Below are positions 56,201 to 64,000 of a stretch of DNA of 64,000 nt, piece by piece; within the stretch, counting starts at the first letter, position 1, and each line of letters starts with the position of its first letter. The position numbers were made by a program, and so were the translations under genes. Location: positions 372,001 to 436,000 of the forward strand of contig JAZDSV010000004.1 of the NCBI GenBank assembly GCA_036784855.1, read 5' to 3'. This DNA comes from Aphelidium insulamus (taxonomy: Eukaryota; Aphelidiomycota; Aphelidea; Aphelidiaceae). A model generated the notes under the pieces. It saw nothing but the letters and a program-made list of their open reading frames with translations. It was not told the origin of the DNA and ran no database searches.

Positions 56201-58380
56201 AGTAGCTTTAATTGTCGCTCAGACTCTCCCACCCACTTGCTCAGTACATCGGCTCCTTTGCGCATGAAGAACGAAACCTTGTTCTGCTCAGTGGAGCAGG
56301 CGCTGGCCAATGCTCTTGCTAGCAATGTTTTGCCCGTCCCTGAATACATGAACATAACAACACGGGAATTATGCTCAATCCTACCGGGAGGGCCATGGAA
56401 CAAGACTCCGCGGGGAGGGGCAATGTTGAACTTTGAGAACACCTCGGGGTAGAGCAGTGGGATCAACACCATTTCCTTCAGCGACTTAATGTGCCCCTCA
56501 AGGCCACCGACATGGCTGAAATCAATGCTCTTATCAACCGTGAGCGGCGCAGTGTCAGCCAAAGCTTTGGAACCTTTGAGCTGCTTGCCCAGCAATAACT
56601 TTGTAACGTCATCTGAGGCGCGTAGATCTCCGCCAAGTTGTCCCAGATCACTTTGAAGTCGCGCCACCCGTCCTCGATCATTAATTGCGCCCATGCCTCC
56701 ATCGGAATCAGAATCGGAATCCTAATGATAAACGCCATTAAACACGGTGTATTCAGAAGCATACCTGGGCGGCACCAGGCCCCAAAAGCATCGAGTTGAA
56801 TTGGGGTCTGCAGCAATATAATCTCAAATATAATCTCATGCGACTACTAAACTATACCCCATGGGTAGTCCGAGCAGGCCACCTGCACCGAAGCCACCAT
56901 CTCCAAAGCGTCTGAGACTACTAAATCGACTGATACTGCTTTGCTGCTGTCGTCGCCGCAGCTCCGACTTTTTGGGCGATGCTTCATACAGCGGAATACG
57001 AACTTGATAGTTTTTCGGCTCGAGTCGCGGGCGCAAGCCATACGAACGGGGGGCTATATCCTCGGGTGATTCAAACGTGCGCTTGGAGGCGCCGCCGCGT
57101 CTACTACTCTGCCGATCGCCGGTGCCTCGGCGTGCGCCGTGCACCAGACGCTTCCAAGAGCGTAAACTATATCGAGCACCATCGTGGTCACCCCCGTCAT
57201 TTTCGTCGTCAGCGGCGGGCAATTTAACATTGTCACCGTTAGTTGGTCCCGAGCCTGCGTTGTTGTCATTGCCACCCAGATTATCTTGTTCTTCACCATC
57301 ACCATCAACTTCATCATCATCATCATCGTCAACAGTGAGAGATCTGGCGGGTGAGTGTCGGAGGGCGCGAGTAGACCGCCGCAGTACTGGATGCGCGTCA
57401 TCGTCTTCATCCTCGCCGTGGTCTCCATCTTCGTCTTGTTCGAAATCGCCGCCACTGCGCATCGGCTCCTCCGATTCGCCAAACATGGGACTTGACAGAA
57501 CAGCGGCGGACCGCAGTGAGCGCCGTGAAACAGTCGTTGGCGTGGTGGATCGCCGGCTGATGGCGGCGCTGTGCGAGCGGCCGTAATGCTGCGGCTGGCG
57601 ATACGTTCTGGCGGTGCGTTCATATTCTTGGTCATACACAATGGTCGGCTCGTCCTTGAGCGGGCCTGCAAAGCGCGTGGACCGTGCCGGCAGCCTCAGA
57701 CTCGGCTGGCGCACAAACACCTCGACCGGGGCGCGCACGGGCCGATGCCGCGCTGAAGTCAGCCGGCCCGACTCACGGATCTGTCTGTCCAGCGCCGTGT
57801 TATTCTCAAAGAACTGTGTGAAGGACAGTGTTTTGGCACGGGTGCGCAAGGGACGGCCACTTGATACCGCGGCGGTCGCATGTCCGTCATCGACATCGTC
57901 ACCGTCGTCGGCTAGGCCGTCTTGACGGAGTCGCCGTGCGGTGTGCGTCAGCTCTTCCAGTTCACGCAGCTGGCGTGCCGATATGGTTATGCGCCCGGCA
58001 GACTGAGGCACGCCATCCTTGTCGTCGAGGCGTTCGCCGTCAGCCGGTTCACGTTTCTCGCCACCGCTGGCATACTCGTCATCACTACCCGGGTTCTCCT
58101 CGGCATACACACCACCCGTGGAATATCCGTTATTCTCGTGGTCCTCGTCGGCCTCTTGGTCGTCAGTGAAGGGCAGGACAATGCGTCGACGCTTGCCGCG
58201 TGAACCGCCGTCACCCATGGAAGCTGCGTTGTACGGAGAGTCTGAGCGCTGCAGTAGTGGTTGTCTGGCAGAACGACGCCTGTCAGAGGTACTCAGCGGC
58301 AGAGCGGGGTCAGCGGGAGGGCCAGGTGCGGGGAAAGCTGTGGCGGCGTCGGCGGCAGAATTTCGTCGCTCAACGGCCAT
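53262..58380 (-). CDS. YTA7: YTA7/ATAD2-family AAA ATPase with degenerate bromodomain
   Basis: Chromatin AAA+ protein (Yta7/Abo1/ATAD2) that handles histone H3-H4. At least nine exons from 58380 to a short last exon 53306-53262. Acidic/basic disordered N terminus of ~500 residues; then PQFNSMLLGPGAAQ and DSDSDSDGGMGAIN. AAA1: DFSHVGGLEGHIKSLKEMVL, Walker A GPPGTGKT, Walker B AIIFFDEIDGLAPVR, IVIGATNR, and DSALRRPGRFDREFFFPLP. The Walker A codons are split by a 45-nt intron (56384-56340), 3n and stop-free. AAA2 (SILFIPNIVEWWRNASQVLR) has lost catalytic motifs, as in the family. The bromodomain (EDYGDVIKYDAHDILERVEG then TVKQFRKDAIETLEGFRMLS) lacks the canonical acetyl-lysine Asn. The tail is acidic. 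Confidence 0.92.
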
Positions 58381-58561
58381 CAATCTGTGCTTTTAAAAGC
58401 TCGTTGTTTCAAACTGAACTTCAATCTGAAGTGCAGCAGTTCTTCAGGTAAGGAAAATGTTATAGGTTATCTGGGCCATAGTTTATTGACCTTTTTCTTG
58501 TGTTTTAGTGCGCAGACATCTGCACAAGACCATATCCGGTCATGTGGGCAATCGGCAGCAT

Positions 58562-60300
58562 CTACATATCGATTTCCTGAACCTGACCGCCGTCTGAATT
58601 GGCCATCGCACTTCCTCCAAGGCGATAACCCTTTCCAGGGAACCGATCATGGTCCAAGCTAGTTATAATCTTTGTGCGCGTGTCCCGAGCGGAAATGGCA
58701 AGGTCCATGGTACGCTCTGCAGCATCTCTTCCGCAAAAATATGACAGCATGCACAGAGCAACTCGGAAACGTTCCGTCTCCCGTTCGTGACACACAAATG
58801 CTATATTGCCCTTGTCGCGCTCCGTGTAACTTGAATAGCATATAAGTTCCTCCTCGCGCGGCGAGTTGGTGTTTGTCACAATATATGAACTGCCAGATAG
58901 GGTTGTAAGAAGCATTACCGGCCGTGGCAGATTATGAAGTTCAAAATTATATCTTTCACCGTCCTCGCGGAAAAGCTGTTTTTCAACATATCGAAAAGAG
59001 CTATCGACTGCAACTTGCGGTAAAACAGGCAGCTCTTGCAGCATCGCTTCGTGTATGACAGTTTGTTTCGTCTTGAACGCGTTGATATTTGCGGTGGACG
59101 GGCATAGGTACGAGAGAAGGTTAAAAGCGGCCTTTTTGCCAAAGAGCCACGTATAATATCGATCAGCATGCGTAACCTCCAATTTTCCTGACGAAGTGAG
59201 ACATAAGACATCATCACGGTGCGTCGCTGTCTCGTCGGAGCTTAGATAAAATGAAGCTAGGCGACCATAAATTGACAGCAGCGGAATAAGTTGTCTAGGC
59301 TCGGCCGCGGCATACAACAACTTTCCTTTGAACGGTTTTGGAGGCTTGCCCACTCGAAGCATTCGAGGCAGGTCGAAGTGTGCCGTAGCTGCGCTGTCGG
59401 GACTGGAGTTATGATCAAACGGCCGCGTACGATCAAGCTCGAGATTTATATGAGGTTTAAGAGCGCCTTCACCGCAAACCGCTTCAGCAACACATGTTAG
59501 CACGTCCTTGTGATTGACGTCGCGAATGCATGCAAATTTAATTCGCAGAAATGAGTCAATAGTGTACGGCCACAAACAGAGAGGGCGCTCTACCAGTTCC
59601 TCCGCAGAAAATCCAAGCGCTATGGGACGTCCAGTGGCAGTTGTGAACAAATCTATCGCGAAGTCGACGTCTTCAGTTTCGAGCGGCACAAGACGATTAC
59701 CAATCGTAACGGCTGAGTTTGAAGCATACGAGTTTCTACGATAGTAATGGTTTGAGCTGTGCTGGAGTTCGGCTTTGTAAGCCTGAGCCTTAATGACGAA
59801 TTCGTATGCGCGTTCATATCCGCACAAGTGCTGAAGCTGACAAAATGGGATGCGCACATCAAATGGCGCGTCACCGTGCACTTTATCGCAATGAGACTCG
59901 ATATTGATGAGATCCAAATCTGAATGACGGGCGGTGCAGACAACGTCGTGTGCAGACTTGAACTTTTCAGCTTTTCCATGCAGGATGTGCCGTGGTTCGA
60001 TCGAGAAGGAGAGATCGTCGTCATTGATTAAGAGCCCATGCTCAGTCACAGCAACCGCAAAAGGCAGCCCGACTTGTGTAGTGAGCAGCACAACTGGCGT
60101 GGTGCATGTGATTCCTCAAAGTCCAGATCGCCTATTCCCATCAACGCAATTGCAGCACTCGCCTCATCAACAGGATTGTATTTCGGGACATCAGTACAGC
60201 GAACGCTATTGAAAAGCGCGACTCCCAGAGGCAACAGAAGCGGACCAAGCGCGTAGCCAAGCATTTTGACGACAGCACAAGGGTTTTCCACTGAAGCCAT
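58562..60300 (-). CDS. Unrecognised ~580-residue protein, N-terminal hydrophobic segment
   Basis: Starts MASVENPCAVVKMLGYALGP with a hydrophobic stretch (LLLPLGVALFN), which looks like a signal anchor. A frame break of about one base lies near 60110-60120: the upstream frame reads AIALMGIGDLDFEES and the downstream one GITCTTPVVLLTTQVGLPFA. No GT-AG pair fits this site, so either an indel or a sequencing error is likely. Downstream runs an uninterrupted ~510-codon frame: AVAVTEHGLLINDDDLSFSI, then YYRRNSYASNSAVTIGNRLV, then LAISARDTRTKIITSLDHDR. No named family is recognised. Composition is ordinary globular, with a few Cys and many Asp/Arg. Confidence 0.6.
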
Positions 60301-60616
60301 AACCGATGCTGTACCTTAACCTAGCCGGCAAGCCAATCAGAAGCTGAATTGAAGCAAATGTAGAGATTATTGAACCGGAACACTCTCACTTTGCGAGCCG
60401 CTACTTCTTTTTGATTTAACCCAAGTAGAAGTGAGCCACATTGTCCAAAATTGAAGTAGTTGCTTGAGAGTTATATGACTAGGTGTTACTGCTACGTAGT
60501 TACATGACAGGCATAAAATGTATGTCATATGTTATCCTATGCTTATTTCGGTGCGACTATAGTTCTGCATCAACTTAAAGCTGGGTTCGACGAAGCAAAA
60601 GTCACACATCTATATT
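60301..60616. other. Intergenic spacer
   Basis: 316 bp between two minus-strand genes. It contains AT-rich sequence with CCAATCAG near 60336 that could be a CCAAT element of the gene at 58.5-60.3 kb. No coding sequence is recognisable. Confidence 0.4.
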
Positions 60617-61708
60617 TCAACTAACTCCAACACCAGCAGTCCCATGGCCAGTGGAAGGCATTCCGGTCACACTCGATTCCTCATGATCACCAGCATCAAC
60701 AGCAGCAATAGTAGCAACATATCGAGGCCTGGGAAGTGGAATGTACATGCTGACTGTTGCCGCCGTACAGCCGCCGCCATGCATGCCAATATTCTCCAGC
60801 GACCCCAGACTGCCCATGGATTGCCCCTTCATCACGGTGGCGTGCATAGGCGCTGTTGTTCGCGTCGCGGTACTTGTGCCCACTAGAGGCGGCCCACTGT
60901 CCTCCATGTCAACATCATCCGTCTCCTCGGCCATGATGGCCTCCGTGTCGAATGGGAGGGGGTACCGTGTGCGCAACACTGCTTCAATCGCCTCCCGAGT
61001 GTTTATGCGCGGAGTCTGCGCCCCCGAGGACATGAGCGACGGGGAGCCACGAATGTCGTGCCGCGTATCACTGATTGCTGGGGACTTGGCACCACTTCCA
61101 CTACTGCCAGCCCCACCGCCCACCACACCGCCCAGTCGCAGCGCGGCCCGAATCCACGTGGACTTTTTGCGCAGCATTTTACTGGCACGAGACTGGTTCC
61201 GCGCCGTGGAAGTGGGCGGCGACGATGCGGCGCCCGTGCCAACCGCCGTGGGCGTGGCAGGCATGCTGCTTTGTCCCGCGGTGGCCGGCTGCGTGTAGTG
61301 CCTGCTCCGCATGGGCGACTGGCCGGCGGTGGACGACATCGGAGACCCAGCCGAGCCGTACGCAGCATCCATCAGCGACAGGCTGCCCGCGGTGCGGGAC
61401 CGTGAGGCCGACGAAGAGTGCTGTGAGTGTGATGGCGAGTGAGATGAGACGGAGCTGCCATGTGCGCCGCCGCCGCCGCCACCACCGCTCCTGTCCGACA
61501 GAGCAATGACGCTGATGGCACTGCGTGCGCGGTGCATCTTGTTGTTGCGGCCTCCACCACCACTGCTGCCACCATGCTGTAGTTGTTGTTGTAGCTGCTG
61601 TTGCTGTAGCTGCTCATCGGTGACAATATCTGCGCGGGAACGGTGCCGGTCCGGTGTGGTGGCGCGCTCGCGCAGACTAATGTCGGTGGATGTCTTGGCC
61701 AGGGGCAT
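60617..61708 (-). CDS. Hypothetical Ser/Gly-rich protein
   Basis: Single exon, 363 residues, from MPLAKTSTDISLRER. It is almost entirely low complexity: Gln-rich (EQLQQQQLQQQLQHGG), Gly runs, Ser/His (SSVSSHSPSHSQHSSS). A basic patch (SKMLRKKSTWIRAALRLGG) and one ordered-looking block (NTREAIEAVLRTRYPLPFDT) may be the conserved parts. It ends STGHGTAGVGVS. Unknown function. Confidence 0.55.
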   Translation of the reverse strand: MPLAKTSTDISLRERATTPDRHRSRADIVTDEQLQQQQLQQQLQHGGSSGGGGRNNKMHRARSAISVIALSDRSGGGGGGGAHGSSVSSHSPSHSQHSSSASRSRTAGSLSLMDAAYGSAGSPMSSTAGQSPMRSRHYTQPATAGQSSMPATPTAVGTGAASSPPTSTARNQSRASKMLRKKSTWIRAALRLGGVVGGGAGSSGSGAKSPAISDTRHDIRGSPSLMSSGAQTPRINTREAIEAVLRTRYPLPFDTEAIMAEETDDVDMEDSGPPLVGTSTATRTTAPMHATVMKGQSMGSLGSLENIGMHGGGCTAATVSMYIPLPRPRYVATIAAVDAGDHEESSVTGMPSTGHGTAGVGVS

Positions 61709-61712
61709 TGCT

Positions 61713-62065
61713 GAAACAGTTATTTACTCTGTCCAATTGGACGAGGTAGACTCGCCAAGGCCGGGGCGAACCTGAATGCACCCGATTACTTTGGAACGCC
61801 GCCGTTGCACATTGCAATTGAGCTGCAGTCCGTGCAGCTGATTGCGGCAAAGCGCAAAACCGGCGCAAATATGGCAGTGCGTGACCGTGAAGGCGTGTCG
61901 CCGCTTCAGCTGGCCGAAATGTTCCAGGCCGGCCCCGATGTGCTGCAAGCTCTGACGGAAGTTACACTAATACTAACGATTAATAAATGCATCGAATGGG
62001 AGACTCACCTCAAACTTCACCTATATATTCTCAAGTTATACATGCAATGCAGTACAGGCTGGTAG
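61713..62065 (+). pseudogene. Ankyrin-repeat remnant
   Basis: A plus-strand frame reads LAKAGANLNAPDYFGTPPLH, then KTGANMAVRDREGVSPLQLA, the ankyrin signatures (D-x-x-G-x-T-P-L-H and GAN...D...G..PLQLA). Only about two repeats are present, no ATG is visible upstream, and the sequence drifts into AT-rich coding-poor text after LQALTEV. It begins next to the start of the divergently oriented Ser-rich gene. It could be an exon of a larger gene whose partners I cannot find, or a decayed one. Confidence 0.45.
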
Positions 62066-62129
62066 AACTTCTACCGTAGAAGACCTTATGGTATGCACAA
62101 TCCATCATTTCGTCTACTGTCATCTACTG

Positions 62130-62992
62130 TCAAGTGGCGGGCAACCGCTGCACAATGCGGTCACCTTCCACGCGCAGCTCTTCACTGCGCAGTTTGCCCA
62201 AGAACTGAAAGAACTGACTGCGCTGATACCGCGAGGCCTGCACCGCGCTCGACTGCAGAATACTATCGGCCAGCACCGGTATTGGCGGGGTGGGATCGTG
62301 GTGGTGACTATCGCTGTTGTCTATCGCGGGCGGCGCCGGTATCCGGGAGTCACTTGCAACAGCATCGTCAACAGCATCAATGTCGGCCAGATGTTGCGCG
62401 CGTGGGTTGACACCACCATGCTGCCGGGATAGTTGCAGAGTAGGTGGCCGAGGTCCATACGCAATTCCAGCGACGTTTCCGCCTTGTGAGCAGACAGTTG
62501 GCCAAACTGTCGCTCCAACTCGGACTCCATCTGTGCCGTAAGCCGCAAGTCACCGCCAGCACCACTACTAGTGCGTGTCTGCCTAACGGTGTCGGGCATG
62601 TTATTGTCGCGATGACGGTCAAGCGCCCCGGTCCACGCAGCCTCTAGCGCGCCTTCGTCAATGACTTCATGCCGCACGTCACTGAATGCCGCAAACGCAT
62701 GAGGCGTGAGGGCGGAATAAAGTTGTCGATGCTGCTTTGGATAGTGTGGCGCCTGTGGTGACGCACCGGGACGGGGCGGTATCACCGACTGCGCAGCGGC
62801 CCTCTGCCACGCATCTTGGCAGGCAAACTGCGCCTCCAGTTCCGCGTGTACAGAGCCCGTCGTGGTAGGTAGCCACGCCTCGCTCGTAGCTACATCACCC
62901 GAGTGGCCACCATGCAGGCGAATCGGCACAGTGTGGGTGGACGCGGCTACGTGGCGCTCTAAGCGCTGCGTGGAAGACGGCTGTGCCTTCAT
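62130..62992 (-). CDS. Unrecognised protein, weakly peroxin-like C terminus
   Basis: Starts MKAQPSSTQRLERHVAASTH at 62992 and has at least two exons; the junction near 62400-62450 is unresolved. The C-terminal part reads RYQRSQFFQFLGKLRSEELR then VEGDRIVQRLPAT, and the middle has ALEAAWTGALDRHRDN and ELERQFGQLSAHKAE. The pattern F-x2-F-L-x2-L-R-S-x-E with Trp-containing helices is reminiscent of PEX5/PEX20-type import receptors, but there are no TPR repeats in the window and this is only a resemblance. The gene starts 23 bp downstream of the IFT25 stop, same strand. Confidence 0.45.
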
Positions 62993-63014
62993 CGAGACGT
63001 TTATTGAAGCACTG

Positions 63015-63657
63015 TCAGACCAGATCGACGCGGTGCAGCGAGACAAATAGTTGTCGCGGTGTGTGGGCCTGCAGCACGCGCACCCGTACACTCTGCACCC
63101 CCTTGTCCTGGTGGCTACTGGTTGTTGTGGCCGAGAGGTCATACCGCTGCAGTCCAGTTGCCCCGTCGGTCTCGGTGGCCGCGGGAACTTGGATATTCAT
63201 TGCATGTCAGTCACACACTTGGATATGGGCGTATGTAGATCACTTGTGATACCTTTGTCGTCGGCAAGCACATAGTCGCCGGCACCGCACGGCAACACCT
63301 CCAACTGTATCCGGCCCACTACGTATGCGCGGTGATCACATTAGTGCGGCGTGAGATAAATGTGTGGCAGCCCCCTCCAGTACCTGCGGTGCTCCACACG
63401 CGCACCTGTTTGATATGGGCGCCGTGTGGTGGGGCCACGGATAGTTCCAGCTCCTGCGGGAACCTCCCTGTAGACAGCCAGAATGTCTTTTCATTCCTGT
63501 GTGCATAATTTAGTCGAGTGAGTGAGTGTGTTATACATGCCGGTATCACTCACCCGTCCAGAACATGCTCTGGCGGGAAGCGACGGTCGCTATTGGACGT
63601 GCACATGGTCACTCGGGCATCCACTACACATGCATCATCTTGTGCTGTCACCATCAT
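63015..63657 (-). CDS. IFT25: IFT25 (HSPB11)-like intraflagellar transport subunit
   Basis: Subunit of IFT-B, pairs with IFT27 in cilia. Four exons, 63657-63554, 63496-63384, 63318-63253 and 63187-63015; 151 residues, close to the 144 of human. Signatures: VTMCTSNSDRRFPPEHVLDG, NEKTFWLSTGRFPQELELS (family 'D-G-N-x-x-T-F-W-x-x-x-G-x-F-P-Q-E'), IKQVRVWS, and VRVRVLQAHTPRQLFVSLHR. The galactose-binding-like jelly-roll fold is expected. It begins at the double Met MMVTAQDDACVVDARV. Implies a flagellated stage if functional. Confidence 0.85.
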
Positions 63658-63749
63658 TGTCTGTCTGCGCCTACCTCCTGTCCTGGCATCTGTCACGGTC
63701 ATTGTGCTATCAGTCAATGCTATCTATTATGTAGGAGAGGAAGAATTGC

Positions 63750-63966
63750 ACACACACACATACAACATATGTATCTACACCTCTTCTCTATTCACAGTAC
63801 ACACACACACACACATACAACATACGTATCTACACCTCTTCTCTATTCACAGTACACACACACACACATACAACATATGTATCTACACCTCTTCTCTATT
63901 CACAGTACACACACACACACATACAACATATGTATCTACACCTCTTCTCTATTCACAGTACACACA
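63750..63966. repeat. Minisatellite with CA-rich unit, about 53-57 bp
   Basis: Four direct copies of a unit with (CA)n, TACAACATATGTATCTACAC and CTCTTCTCTATTCACAGTA. Units begin near 63750, 63800, 63856 and 63910. Units are nearly identical apart from the CA length, so it is recent. It sits upstream of the IFT25 start, on the promoter side. Confidence 0.85.
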
Positions 63967-64000
63967 TACGCATCGCTAGCATCTAGTATTTGTAACCGAT

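Noticed and set aside
63750-63966. CRISPR array
   Set aside because: The units are contiguous tandem repeats with no unique spacers and lie in a eukaryotic genome.
18-64000. tRNA or rRNA genes
   Set aside because: I saw no convincing tRNA A/B-box pair or rRNA core sequence by eye; a covariance-model search would be needed to exclude tRNAs.

Overview
This window is nuclear DNA of an intron-rich, gene-dense eukaryote. The best fit is an early-diverging, flagellated fungus, or a close opisthokont relative. Fungus-like signs are a fused HIS7 (glutamine amidotransferase plus cyclase), a stand-alone orotate phosphoribosyltransferase, a Pfa4-like DHHC enzyme with a C-terminal [11 protein letters not shown] block, a BRO1/PalA/Alix-type protein and a YTA7-type AAA protein. 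An IFT25-like ciliary gene, a protein-kinase-D-like kinase and an SLC7/CAT-like amino-acid transporter argue against Dikarya. I cannot name the species. Introns are very short (about 40-80 nt, GT-AG) and are called from conserved protein continuity and reading phase.

Layout. 1-862 is a degenerate ~72-85 bp minisatellite. 1.0-12.4 kb is a packed housekeeping block: peptidyl-tRNA hydrolase, COQ5, a U-box cyclophilin, SAC3/GANP with FG-type repeats, a possible BLUF-like protein, and a DXO/RAI1 decapping nuclease. 12.5-16 kb is AT-richer, with poorly recognised genes and one clear CCAAT/TATA promoter. 16-24 kb holds a DUF4442 protein, an MFS transporter, a GT61-type glycosyltransferase and a C1-domain kinase. 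24-39 kb holds a non-LTR retrotransposon fragment, an SGNH/PC-esterase-like membrane protein, exosome RRP42, a stand-alone YVH1-type zinc domain 20 bp before HIS7, a BRO1-domain protein and a mitochondrial-looking J-protein. 39.8-42.7 kb is a MULE transposase gene interrupted by two nearly identical 295-bp solo-LTR-like insertions, each with its own 5-bp target duplication. 43-53 kb holds a palmitoyltransferase, two unknown genes, mitochondrial ferredoxin, a chimeric duplicated segment, a second degenerate retroelement fragment, the amino-acid transporter and URA5. 53-64 kb holds YTA7/ATAD2, three unrecognised genes, an ankyrin remnant, IFT25 and a terminal minisatellite.

The genes do not form one pathway. 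Loose themes are mRNA processing and export (SAC3, DXO/RAI1, RRP42, PPIL2), mitochondrial functions (COQ5, ferredoxin, J-protein, peptidyl-tRNA hydrolase), and histidine and pyrimidine synthesis. Neighbouring genes are very close: several convergent or tandem pairs are 20-50 bp apart.

I see no clearly new multi-gene system. The most unusual signals are the twice-hit MULE gene, the patchwork duplication at 47.9-48.05 kb that joins pieces of two genes, the isolated YVH1 zinc domain abutting HIS7, and short stop-free introns of length 3n that split catalytic or metal-binding motifs.
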